Positions 25,500 to 33,128 of a DNA stretch of 64,000 nucleotides are shown here, in pieces. Origin of the DNA: Paracoccaceae bacterium. Its GTDB lineage: Bacteria; Pseudomonadota; Alphaproteobacteria; Rhodobacterales; Rhodobacteraceae. Every line of letters begins with the position of its first letter. Position 1 is the first letter of the stretch. Under the pieces are notes generated by a model. That model worked only from the letters and a program-made list of their open reading frames with translations, made no database searches and had not been told where the DNA came from. Position numbers and translations under genes: made by a program. The stretch is from the NCBI GenBank assembly GCA_028875855.1, contig JAGWVA010000002.1, positions 1 through 64,000 on the forward strand. Direction: 5' to 3'.

Positions 25500-25956
25500 T
25501 GATGCAGGTGGTCGAGCCTGTCGCGTAGAGCCGGCCGTCCTCGACCCCGCGGAGTTCGGCGGCGGCGACGGCGGTGCTGCGGCCGCCGTGCTGAAGGATC
25601 GCCAGCGCCTCGGCCTCGACCCCGAGCGGCAGGGCGCGGGTGATGTTCACCTTGAATTCAAGCGTCGTGTAATGCGCGCCCTTGCGCAGGCCGGACATCA
25701 CCGCGCAGCCAAGCGCGCTGTCCAGCAGCGCCCCATACCAGCCGCCATGCACCGCCCCGAAGGGATTGCAGTGCTGCGCCAGCGGGACGCCGCGAAAGGT
25801 GACGCGGCCCTCTGCGACGGAATGCAGCCGGACGTTCATCGTCTCGGCCATCCGCGCCGCGGGCGCCTCGCCGCGCAGCATGGCGTGGAGGTAATCGAGC
25901 CCCGACATCTCGTGGCGCAAGGCCGCGGGATCGGACGAGGGGGATGAATGGGTCAT
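25486..25956 (-). CDS. PaaI-type hotdog thioesterase
   Basis: A 156-residue hotdog-fold acyl-CoA thioesterase of the PaaI group. The motif G-A-V-H-G-G-W-Y-G-A-L-L-D-S (family: V-H-G-G-x-x-x-x-L-x-D) lies about residues 70-83. Then come T-L-E-F-K-V-N-I-T-R-A-L, the beta-strand pattern of the family, and the G-R-S-T-A-V-A-A region. GGAGG lies just upstream of the ATG at 25956. It hydrolyses some acyl- or aryl-CoA, but the substrate cannot be read. It is a single gene, convergent with the DUF2235 gene. Confidence 0.85.
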   Translation of the reverse strand: MTHSSPSSDPAALRHEMSGLDYLHAMLRGEAPAARMAETMNVRLHSVAEGRVTFRGVPLAQHCNPFGAVHGGWYGALLDSALGCAVMSGLRKGAHYTTLEFKVNITRALPLGVEAEALAILQHGGRSTAVAAAELRGVEDGRLYATGSTTCIIMAG

Positions 25957-26033
25957 GCTGGCCTCCTGTCCGGGCAACCTATCGGGGGGACCGGGGGAGG
26001 GGAAGGCCGCCCGGGGTGCCCGGCAAGACAAAT

Positions 26034-26096
26034 GGGCCGCGTTCCACGCGGAACACGGCCCAGGTCTCCTTGCGCGGGAAGTGAAACGCGCGCAAG
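26034..26096 (-). terminator. Two hairpins downstream of metF
   Basis: A 12-bp stem with one C-A mismatch (26034-26045 with 26050-26061, loop ACGC) and an 8-bp stem CTTGCGCG / CGCGCAAG (26069-26076 with 26089-26096). Both lie 20-85 bp past the metF stop, with no long T-run; likely transcript 3' end structure. Confidence 0.5.
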
Positions 26097-26116
26097 CAGG
26101 GAGACGGTCGGCGCCC

Positions 26117-26983
26117 TCAGGCCACCTTTTCCAGCGCGACCTCTGGCACCAGCCCAAGCGCATGGCAGACGTCGCGCGTCAGGTGGGGGCGGTTGAGCGT
26201 GTAGAAATGCAGGTTCTCGACACCTTCCTGCAACAGCGTGTCGCACAGTTCCGTGCAGAGCGCGGTCGCCAGAAGTTCTTCGCGCCCGTCGCGCCGGGCG
26301 GTCGTGAAGGCCTCGTCCAGCCAGTGCGGAACGCTTGTCCCGCACCGCGCGGCGAAGCGCTTCGTGCCTTCCCAGTTCTCGATCGGCAGGATGCCGGGAA
26401 TGATGGGCGCGGTGATGCCCGCGTCGGCGCAGGCGTCGCGGAAGCGCAGGAAGGTCTCCGCCTCGAAGAAGAACTGCGTGATCGCGGCCGTGGCGCCGGC
26501 CTCGATCTTGCGCTTGAGCCACTGGATGTCGGCGGCGGTATCGGCGGCCTCGGGGTGCTTTTCGGGATAGGCGCCCACGCGCAGGGTGAATTTGCCGGTC
26601 GCGGCCAGCGCCTCGATCAGTTCGACGGTGTCGGCGAAGCCCTCCGGATGCGCGGTGAAACGCGCGGCCCCCTTCGGCGCGTCGCCCCGCAGCGCGACAA
26701 GGTCGGTGATCCCGGCCGCGGCATAGCTGTCGGCGATCTCCATGGTTTCCGCCCGGGTGGCATCGACGCAGGTCAGATGCGCCGCAACCCGCAGCCCCGT
26801 GGCCTTGCCGATCGTGGTGACCGCCTCATGCGTGAGCTTGCGCGTCGTCCCGCCCGCCCCGTAGGTGACCGACACGAAGTCCGGCCGCAGCGGCGCCAGC
26901 ATCTGGACGGTTTCCCACAGGCGGAAGCTCGCCTCGAGCGATTGCGGCGGGAAAAACTCGAAAGACACGGCGGGGCTGGTCAT
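26117..26983 (-). CDS. metF: Methylenetetrahydrofolate reductase
   Basis: A 288-residue flavoprotein that reduces 5,10-methylene-THF to 5-methyl-THF for methionine synthesis. The start V-S-F-E-F-F-P-P-Q includes the catalytic Glu of the F-E-F-F-P-P motif. T-Y-G-A-G-G-T and H-L-T-C-V are substrate and FAD segments, and I-T-Q-F-F-F-E (barrel) and G-I-L-P-I follow. ATG at 26983 has a perfect AGGAGG nine bases upstream; the 11 extra residues of the longer frame are excluded. It is divergent from a MetR-like regulator. Its product pool is also fed by GcvT-type dehydrogenases such as those at 33129-38097. Confidence 0.95.
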   Translation of the reverse strand: MTSPAVSFEFFPPQSLEASFRLWETVQMLAPLRPDFVSVTYGAGGTTRKLTHEAVTTIGKATGLRVAAHLTCVDATRAETMEIADSYAAAGITDLVALRGDAPKGAARFTAHPEGFADTVELIEALAATGKFTLRVGAYPEKHPEAADTAADIQWLKRKIEAGATAAITQFFFEAETFLRFRDACADAGITAPIIPGILPIENWEGTKRFAARCGTSVPHWLDEAFTTARRDGREELLATALCTELCDTLLQEGVENLHFYTLNRPHLTRDVCHALGLVPEVALEKVA

Positions 26984-27027
26984 GGGAACCTCCTGTTCAC
27001 AAGCCCCTTGTCGCACGCGGCGGAACG

Positions 27028-27040
27028 TGAGACAAATTCA
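27028..27040. promoter_or_regulatory. Candidate MetR box
   Basis: TGAG-ACAAA-TTCA, one mismatch from the MetR consensus TGAA-N5-TTCA, in the 91-bp gap between divergent metF and the MetR-type gene. Confidence 0.5.
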
Positions 27041-27074
27041 TAATCTTCAAGATCAACATGAGGAATGTCGCAAG

Positions 27075-27980
27075 ATGCACATCGAGCTGCGTCACCTGCG
27101 GTCGATCCGGGCGATCCACGAGGCGGGCGGGCTGGCCCGCGCGGCGGATCAGATGAACATGACGCAGTCGGCCCTGTCCCACCAGATCAAGGGGCTGGAG
27201 GATCAGGTCGGGGTGGAACTGTTCGTCCGCCGGTCGAAGCCCATGACGCTGTCGGCCGCCGGCCTGCGCCTTCTGCGCGCGGCTGAACGTGTGCTGCCCG
27301 AGATCGAGGCGCTGGCCGAGGAATTCGCGGCGCTGAAATCCGGCAAGGTGGGGCGGCTGCACATCGCCATCGAATGCCACGCCTGTTTCGAATGGCTCTT
27401 CCCGGTGCTGGAGAAATTCCGCCACGCCTGGCCCGAAGTGGACGTAGACATCCGCCCCGGCCTTGCCTTCGGCGCCTTGCCCGCGCTGATGCGCGAGGAG
27501 GTGGACCTTGTCATCTCGTCAGACCCCGAAGACCTGCCCGGCGTCGTCTTCAACCCGCTCTTCGACTATTCGCCGGTGTTCGTCGCTTCCTCGCAGAACC
27601 CCTTGGCGCTGAAGGAATTCGTCGAGGCCGACGACTTCCGCGACCAGACGCTCATCACCTATCCGATGGAACGGTCGCGCCTCGACATCTTCTCGGAACT
27701 GCTGACGCCCGCGCGGGTGGAACCCCGCGCGGTGCGGCAGGTGGAACTGACGGCAGTGATCCTGATGCTGGTCGCCTCGAACCGGGGCGTGGCGGTGCTG
27801 CCCGACTGGGTGGTGCGCGAGGTGAAGACCAACGCCGATTACGTCACCCGGCCGGTCACGGCGCGGGGGCTGACGAAGCGGCTTTACGCCGCCACGCGCG
27901 AAGAGGATGCGGTGAAACCCTTCATGGCGCATTTCCTCAGGCTCGGGCGGACCGAGCCCGTGAAGATGCAACGCGGCTGA
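27075..27980 (+). CDS. metR: MetR-type LysR-family regulator
   Basis: A 301-residue LysR regulator. The N-terminal helix-turn-helix (residues ~3-60) carries L-R-H-L-R-S-I-R-A-I-H-E-A-G-G and L-A-R-A-A-D-x-M-N-M-T-Q-S-A-L-S-H-Q-I, a form characteristic of MetR. The effector domain has the I-E-C-H-A-C-F-E-W-L segment also seen in MetR. In E. coli MetR activates met genes with homocysteine as coregulator. Divergence from metF plus the box between them supports that role here. The ATG at 27075 gives the standard length. Its stop abuts the stop of the converging PagL-like gene. Confidence 0.87.
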   Translation: MHIELRHLRSIRAIHEAGGLARAADQMNMTQSALSHQIKGLEDQVGVELFVRRSKPMTLSAAGLRLLRAAERVLPEIEALAEEFAALKSGKVGRLHIAIECHACFEWLFPVLEKFRHAWPEVDVDIRPGLAFGALPALMREEVDLVISSDPEDLPGVVFNPLFDYSPVFVASSQNPLALKEFVEADDFRDQTLITYPMERSRLDIFSELLTPARVEPRAVRQVELTAVILMLVASNRGVAVLPDWVVREVKTNADYVTRPVTARGLTKRLYAATREEDAVKPFMAHFLRLGRTEPVKMQRG

Positions 27981-28484
27981 TCAGAAGCGTTGCAGGAAGC
28001 GCAGGCTGACCGTGTTCACGCCGGGGTTCGGCGCATAAAGGTTCGCGTTCGACCGGTGGTAGGCTGCAAGCATCACCGACGTCGTGTCGGTGACGTGGTA
28101 GCCCAGACCGAAGAGCGTGCGGAATTCCAGCGGACCGCCCAGATCCGTCGCGGCGCCGCCGTTGTGATAAAGGCCGGGGACTTCGCTGATCTCGACGAAC
28201 CAGCTGCCGAAGTCGCGCTGCGCCGTCAGCCCGATGCCGCCCCATGTGTCGTTGTGGCGGTCGAAGGACAGCGCGACGAAGGGCGAGATGCGCCACTGGC
28301 CCGGCTGCCACAGGGGCGCGGCCTGCCATTCCAGGTCGAGCGTCGCCGATGACGGCGCCCCCTTGTGCGAGAACATCGAGTCTCCGAAGCCGATGGCCAG
28401 CGTTCCGGCGGCGGCGGGCAAGGGCAGGGCTAGGGCCGCGGCCATCAGGGCCCCGGCGAGTCGGCGGAAAAATGTCATCGTCAT
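27981..28484 (-). CDS. PagL-like lipid A 3-O-deacylase (acyloxyacyl hydrolase)
   Basis: A 167-residue outer membrane beta-barrel enzyme. The signal peptide ends near A-A-A-G (~26). The strands end with R-F-L-Q-R-F, a C-terminal Phe as in barrel proteins. The active-site strand reads H143-R-S145-N-A-N-L with the following A-P-N-P-G-V-N. By the PagL pattern H-x-S-N...G-x-E, the His and Ser are present, but the catalytic Glu position (S+12) is Asn157. PagL trims the 3-position acyl chain of lipid A. Activity of this variant is therefore uncertain. Confidence 0.78.
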   Translation of the reverse strand: MTMTFFRRLAGALMAAALALPLPAAAGTLAIGFGDSMFSHKGAPSSATLDLEWQAAPLWQPGQWRISPFVALSFDRHNDTWGGIGLTAQRDFGSWFVEISEVPGLYHNGGAATDLGGPLEFRTLFGLGYHVTDTTSVMLAAYHRSNANLYAPNPGVNTVSLRFLQRF

Positions 28485-28617
28485 TCCATGGGCGAAATCT
28501 CGCTCAACCGTCTAAGCCTCCGGGGCCTTGCAATCAAGCACCCGATGGGCCTCATGGTCTTTCCTTTCCGGCGCATCGGGCCTATACGCTCGCCCTGACC
28601 CGCCAAGGAGCCCCCGG

Positions 28618-29406
28618 ATGCAAGGCAGCGCGAACCTCAACCTGATGATCAAGGCCGCCCGCAAGGCCGGCCGCAGCCTCGTGAAGGACTTCCGCGAGGT
28701 GGAGAACCTGCAGGTGTCGGCCAAGGGGCCGGGGGACTTCGTCAGCCGTGCCGACCTTGCCGCCGAGAAGATCATCCGCGAGGAACTGATGGGCGGCCGC
28801 CCGACCTATGGCTGGGTCGGCGAGGAAAGCGACGCGGTCGAAGGGCAGGACCCGACGCGGCGCTGGATCGTCGATCCGCTGGACGGGACGACCAACTTCC
28901 TGCACGGCCTGCCGCATTGGGCCGTGTCGATCGCGCTTGAACACAAGGGCGAGATCGTCTCGGCCGTGGTCTTCGATGCCGCGAAAGACGAGATCTACTG
29001 GGCCGAAAAGGGCTCGGGCGCCTGGATGAACGAAAGCCGCATCCGCGTGTCGGGCCGCAACCGGATGACCGAAAGCCTGTTTGCCACCGGCGTGCCCTTC
29101 GGCGGCCGGCCGGCGCTGCCGGCCACCCTGCAGGACCTCGCGCGGCTGATGCCGGCCTGTGCCGGGGTCCGGCGCTTCGGGGCGGCGGCGCTCGACCTCG
29201 CCTATGTCGCGGCGGGGCGCTACGAAGGCTTCTGGGAACGCGGGCTGAAGCCCTGGGACCTTGCCGCTGGCCTGTTGCTCGTGCGCGAGGCGGGCGGGCT
29301 GGTCGGCCCGATCCGGCCGGGCGACGACATCCTCGACAAGGGGTCTGTCATCGCAGCCAATGCCGAGATGTTCGAGCCGCTGGCGAAGATCCTGCGGGAC
29401 GCCTGA
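28618..29406 (+). CDS. Inositol-monophosphatase-family phosphatase (SuhB-like)
   Basis: A 262-residue Mg-dependent phosphatase. Metal ligands are visible as G-E-E-S (Glu), W-I-V-D-P-L-D-G-T-T-N-F (the two Asp and the backbone carbonyl), and near the end W-x-x-G-L-K-P-W-D-L-A-A-G. It hydrolyses inositol-1-phosphate or related sugar phosphates, and SuhB homologues also affect rRNA transcription. AAGGAG lies seven bases before the ATG at 28618. It stands alone between the PagL-like and MerR genes. Confidence 0.92.
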   Translation: MQGSANLNLMIKAARKAGRSLVKDFREVENLQVSAKGPGDFVSRADLAAEKIIREELMGGRPTYGWVGEESDAVEGQDPTRRWIVDPLDGTTNFLHGLPHWAVSIALEHKGEIVSAVVFDAAKDEIYWAEKGSGAWMNESRIRVSGRNRMTESLFATGVPFGGRPALPATLQDLARLMPACAGVRRFGAAALDLAYVAAGRYEGFWERGLKPWDLAAGLLLVREAGGLVGPIRPGDDILDKGSVIAANAEMFEPLAKILRDA

Positions 29407-29422
29407 GCCCCCCGGCGCGGCG

Positions 29423-29809
29423 TCAGCCCGCGCCACCCTCGAGGGCAAGCGTTTCTGCCGTCTGATCGCGCAGCGCGCGCAGATCGGCAATGGTCGCCTC
29501 AAGCTCTGCCTTTTGTCCGGCCAGAACGCTCAGCTGGCGATTGGCGAGGTCGATCCACGCCTCGAGTTGGGTCCGCGTGCCCTTCTGGCCGTAAAGCTCC
29601 AGCCACTGGCGAATCTCCTCGAGCGAGAAGCCGAAGCGCCGCCCGCGCAGGATCAGCGTCATCCGTGCCACCTCGCGCGGGCCGTAGAACCGGGCGCGAC
29701 CGTCCTTCTCGGGGGCGAGCAGCTCGATGTATTCGTAATAGCGCAGGGTGCGCGGGGTCACGTCGAAGCGCGCGCACATGTCCTTGAAGCTGAGGCGGTT
29801 GTCGGTCAT
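29423..29809 (-). CDS. MerR-family transcriptional regulator
   Basis: A 128-residue MerR regulator. The winged helix (residues ~7-75) has F-D-V-T-P-R-T-L-R-Y-Y-E, then R-F-Y-G-P-R-E-V-A-R-M. A coiled-coil dimer helix spans ~85-125. There are no metal-binding Cys residues, so it belongs with the organic-ligand or acyl-CoA-sensing group (LiuR-like) rather than metal sensors; this is inference. It is divergent from a thioesterase pair across 120 bp containing a perfect 12-base palindrome, and probably regulates those genes. GGAGAGA precedes the start. Confidence 0.87.
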   Translation of the reverse strand: MTDNRLSFKDMCARFDVTPRTLRYYEYIELLAPEKDGRARFYGPREVARMTLILRGRRFGFSLEEIRQWLELYGQKGTRTQLEAWIDLANRQLSVLAGQKAELEATIADLRALRDQTAETLALEGGAG

Positions 29810-29879
29810 CTGTCTCTCCCCGCACGAAATTACCCGCTCGGGCAGGCCGGCGCAATCGCCCTTCGGACGACCGGGGGTT

Positions 29880-29891
29880 GCAGCCGGCTGC
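29880..29891. promoter_or_regulatory. Candidate MerR operator
   Basis: GCAGCCGGCTGC, a perfect 12-base palindrome between the divergent MerR and thioesterase genes. A weak TTGCAG (29878-29883) overlaps it and TAACAG (29903-29908) lies 19 bases on, the stretched spacing used by MerR promoters. Confidence 0.35.
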
Positions 29892-29929
29892 GCAAGGGCG
29901 AATAACAGGCGCAGGCGAGGGAGACGCGC

Positions 29930-30355
29930 ATGACCGACAGCCGGATCGAGAACACCCGCAAGTTCATGTTGGCCCTGCCGCATTCCGCGGCGCTCGGGAT
30001 GGAGCTGGACGCGATCGGCGATGGCGTGGCGGAAGTCTCCATGGCCTATGACGAACGCTTCGTCGGCGATCCCGCGACCGGCGTCATCCACGGCGGGGCG
30101 GTGTCGGCCCTCATGGATACCTGCGGCGGCATTGCGGTGATGAGCCATCCGACCGGAGCGCTTGGCACGGCGACGCTCGATCTGCGCATCGACTACATGC
30201 GGCCCGCCACGCCGGGCCAGCGCATCCGCGCGCGCGCCGAATGCCATCACGTGACCCGCACCGTGGCCTTTGTCCGCGCCGTGGCGATGGATGACGATGG
30301 CGACCGCCCCGTGGCCACCGCCACCGGCGCCTTTACCGTGGAGCGCGCGTCATGA
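29930..30355 (+). CDS. PaaI-family thioesterase (first of pair)
   Basis: A 141-residue hotdog thioesterase, with [14 protein letters not shown] (residues ~53-66) as the active-site helix, and [11 protein letters not shown] as the family strand. GGGAG precedes the ATG. The stop overlaps the next start (ATGA), so both thioesterases are coupled. It probably removes CoA from short aromatic or fatty acyl groups. Confidence 0.87.
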   Translation: MTDSRIENTRKFMLALPHSAALGMELDAIGDGVAEVSMAYDERFVGDPATGVIHGGAVSALMDTCGGIAVMSHPTGALGTATLDLRIDYMRPATPGQRIRARAECHHVTRTVAFVRAVAMDDDGDRPVATATGAFTVERAS

Positions 30356-30858
30356 GCCGCCCGAAGCCCGAACCCGTTCAGGTCATCAAGCAGCGGCGCG
30401 ACGCGGCGCTTAAGGCGCTGGTCGCGGGCGTGCCCTACATCCGCTTTCTGGGTGTCGAATTCGACCGGCGCGGCGATGAACTGACCGCGATCCTGCCCTA
30501 TGCCGACCGCCTCGTCGGCAATCCGCGTCTGCCCGCGCTGCATGGCGGCGCGCTGGCGGCGTTTCTGGAAATCACCGCGATCATCGAACTCTCGTGGGCC
30601 ACGCTCTGGGAGCAGATGGAGGCCGGCCAGCTTGACCCCGCGACGCTCGAAGGTCGCCTGCCGCGTCTGCCGAAGACCATCGACTTCACGGTGGATTACC
30701 TGCGCTCGGGCCTGCCGCGCGATGCCTATGCGCGGGCGCGGATCAACCGGTCCGGCCGGCGCTATGCCAGCGTGCATGTCGAGGCCTGGCAGGACAACCG
30801 CGCCCGCCCCATCGCGCAGGCGACGGGGCATTTCCTGATGCCCGAAAAGGATGGCTGA
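30352..30858 (+). CDS. PaaI-family thioesterase (second of pair)
   Basis: A 168-residue paralogue of the gene before it, with [13 protein letters not shown] in place of the V-H-G-G...D motif. The usual Asp/Glu general base is Glu here. It has a longer, basic N-terminus ([15 protein letters not shown]) and an insertion around [17 protein letters not shown] is the matching strand. Two tandem, diverged copies suggest a hetero-oligomer. It overlaps the MATE gene by 8 bp. Confidence 0.85.
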   Translation: MSRPKPEPVQVIKQRRDAALKALVAGVPYIRFLGVEFDRRGDELTAILPYADRLVGNPRLPALHGGALAAFLEITAIIELSWATLWEQMEAGQLDPATLEGRLPRLPKTIDFTVDYLRSGLPRDAYARARINRSGRRYASVHVEAWQDNRARPIAQATGHFLMPEKDG

Positions 30859-32161
30859 CACGGGACTGACCCACCGCCGGGTTCTGGCCATCGCCCTGCC
30901 CATCGTGCTGTCGAACGCGACGGTGCCGCTTCTGGGCGCGGTCGATACCGGCGTCGTGGGCCAGATGGGGCAAGCGGCCCCCATCGGGGCCGTGGGTCTT
31001 GGCGCGGTGGTGCTGTCGTCGATCTACTGGATCTTCGGGTTTCTGCGCATGGGCACGTCCGGCATGGTGGCGCAGGCCCGCGGCGCGCGCGACGAGGCCG
31101 AGGTGGGCGCGATCCTTGCCCGCGCGCTTCTGATCGGCGGGGCGGCGGGGCTGGCGGCCATCGCCTTGCAGGGCCCGCTGTTCTGGCTTGCCTTCCGCGT
31201 GGCGCCCGCCTCGGCCGAGGTCGAGCGGCTGGCCCGCAGCTACCTGTCGCTGCGCATCTGGGGCGCGCCCGCGACGATTTCGGCCTATGCCGTCACCGGA
31301 TGGCTGATCGCGACCGAGCGCACGCGCGGGGTTCTGGTCCTGCAACTCTGGATGAACCTTGCGAACATCGCGCTGGACCTGTGGTTCGTCCTCGGCCTTG
31401 GCTGGGGCGTGCGCGGAGTGGCGGGGGCCACGGTGATCGCGGATTGGTCCGGGCTGATCCTTGGCCTCTGGCTCTGTCGCGGCGCCTTCGCGGGCGGGTT
31501 CTGGCATGATGCGCGGCGGCTTTTTGACCGGGTGAAGCTGCGGCGCATGGTGCAGGTGAACGGCGACATCATGCTGCGCACCGTGCTGTTGCAGGGCTCG
31601 TTCACCGCCTTCACCTTTCTTGGCGCGGGCTTTGGCGACCGCATCCTGGCTGCGAACCAGGTGCTGATGCAGTTTCTCGAGATCACCGCCTTCGCGCTGG
31701 ACGGCTTTGCCTTTGCGGCCGAGTCGCTGGTGGGGCAGGCGGTGGGCGCGCGGGCGCGGGCCGAGCTGCGCCGCGCGGCGGTGCTGACGGGACAATGGGG
31801 CGCGGGCGGCGCGCTGGCACTGGCGGCGGGCTTCGCGCTGATCGGACCCGGCCTGATCGACGTGATGACGACCGACCCGGCGGTGCGCGAGACCGCGCGC
31901 GCCTTCCTGCCCTGGGTCGTGGCAGCGCCCCTGATCGGCGTGGCAAGCTGGATGTTCGACGGCATCTTCATCGGGGCGACGATGACGCGGGCCATGCTGG
32001 GGGCGATGGCGATCTCGGTTGCCTGCTACGCGGTGGCGCTGCTGACCTTCCTGCCGATCTGGGGCAATACCGGGCTCTGGGCCGCACTGATGGTGCTAAA
32101 CGCTGCGCGCGGGGTCAGCATGGCGACGCTTTATCCACGGGTGGAACGCCGAGCCGCCTAG
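30851..32161 (+). CDS. MATE-family exporter (DinF/NorM-like)
   Basis: A 436-residue inner membrane antiporter with about 12 transmembrane helices in two similar halves. P-I-V-L-S-N-A-T-V-P-L-L-G-A-V-D-T opens helix 1, with the Asp common to the DinF branch. G-T-S-G-M-V-A-Q-A-R-G-A follows helix 2, and G-Q-A-V-G-A-R-A opens the second half. It exports cationic drugs or other compounds with Na+ or H+. It is last in the coupled operon with the two thioesterases, and overlaps the stop of the converging LysR gene. Confidence 0.88.
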   Translation: MADTGLTHRRVLAIALPIVLSNATVPLLGAVDTGVVGQMGQAAPIGAVGLGAVVLSSIYWIFGFLRMGTSGMVAQARGARDEAEVGAILARALLIGGAAGLAAIALQGPLFWLAFRVAPASAEVERLARSYLSLRIWGAPATISAYAVTGWLIATERTRGVLVLQLWMNLANIALDLWFVLGLGWGVRGVAGATVIADWSGLILGLWLCRGAFAGGFWHDARRLFDRVKLRRMVQVNGDIMLRTVLLQGSFTAFTFLGAGFGDRILAANQVLMQFLEITAFALDGFAFAAESLVGQAVGARARAELRRAAVLTGQWGAGGALALAAGFALIGPGLIDVMTTDPAVRETARAFLPWVVAAPLIGVASWMFDGIFIGATMTRAMLGAMAISVACYAVALLTFLPIWGNTGLWAALMVLNAARGVSMATLYPRVERRAA

Positions 32162-33024
32162 CCGCGCGGGCGCGCCTTTGCGCCGAAGCGGTCGCGCAGG
32201 ATGCCAAGAATGCGCCGGTGCAGGTGACCGGGGCGGTTCTTCACATGGAGGGCCGCATAGACGGGCTGGCCGATCGGCGCGACGTCCGTGACCGCCTTCG
32301 CCCGGCCCTCGGCCACGAGCCGGTCCACGACCGGACCCGGCAGGAAGGCCGACCCGCCCATCGCCAGAAGCAACGCCTCTACCGCCGCCGTCTGGCCGCT
32401 CGAGACCGGCGTTTCGGTGAAACCGGGCAGGGCCTGATCGTGCAGCCGCGCGAAGGCGGGCGAATATTCGGTGCGGATATGCGCCTCGACCCGCAGATCG
32501 GCGCGGCGGTCAGCCTCGGTCGAGACAAGCCGATAGGGAATTTCGCCAAGCTGCTCGAAGTAGAGATCGGGTTGCGGGCGCGGCGTGAAGATGATGCCGA
32601 AATCGCTCGCCCCCTGCACGATGTCGGTGCAGATCTGGATGGAATAATCCGGCTCGATGTAAAACGCCGTCTGCGGCAGCGCGGCCCGGAACGCTGCCAC
32701 CCAGGCCCCGAGATAGAGGGCGGCGACGTCCTGCTGGATGCCGATCCGCAGGCTCAGCGCGCTTGTCGCGGTGGATTGCACGGCCCGCAGGCTTTCCGTC
32801 CATTCCCGACGCAGGCTGCGGGCGTGGGGCTCGAACTTCAGCCCCTCGGTCGTCAGCTGCGTGCCCGCGCGCGAGCGGGTGAAAAGACGCCGCCCGACCG
32901 CCGATTCCAGCGCCAGAAGCCGCGCCGAGACGGTCGATTGCGTCACGCCCATGCGTTCTGCCGTGCGGTGGAAACTGCGGGTTTCCACGAGGTCGAGGAA
33001 GGTTTCCAGAAGCTCGATCTGCAT
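32158..33024 (-). CDS. LysR-family regulator of the demethylation cluster
   Basis: A 288-residue LysR regulator. The helix-turn-helix (residues ~3-60) has F-L-D-L-V-E-T-R-S-F-H-R-T-A-E-R-M-G-V-T-Q-S-T-V-S. An effector-binding domain follows. The ATG at 33024 gives the standard start M-Q-I-E-L-L; ten extra codons upstream are excluded. It is divergent from the first 812-residue dehydrogenase gene, and the 104-bp gap carries a 19-bp dyad with T-N11-A, so it is the likely controller of 33129-40620. The inducer would be a substrate of that pathway, not identified. Confidence 0.88.
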   Translation of the reverse strand: MQIELLETFLDLVETRSFHRTAERMGVTQSTVSARLLALESAVGRRLFTRSRAGTQLTTEGLKFEPHARSLRREWTESLRAVQSTATSALSLRIGIQQDVAALYLGAWVAAFRAALPQTAFYIEPDYSIQICTDIVQGASDFGIIFTPRPQPDLYFEQLGEIPYRLVSTEADRRADLRVEAHIRTEYSPAFARLHDQALPGFTETPVSSGQTAAVEALLLAMGGSAFLPGPVVDRLVAEGRAKAVTDVAPIGQPVYAALHVKNRPGHLHRRILGILRDRFGAKARPRG

Positions 33025-33034
33025 GGAACGACCC

Positions 33035-33053
33035 TGATCGATTTTCCCGATCA
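33035..33053. promoter_or_regulatory. LysR-type operator dyad
   Basis: TGATCG-N7-CGATCA, perfect 6-bp arms, containing the inner T-N11-A core (T at 33038, A at 33050). It sits 11 bp upstream of the LysR start and about 75 bp upstream of the divergent dehydrogenase start. Confidence 0.6.
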
Positions 33054-33128
33054 ATATCCCCGCTCCGGGTGAATTGAAAGCGCCGGTATGCAGCCGGATA
33101 CTCTGCGCCGAAGCAGGGGAGGGCAGGC

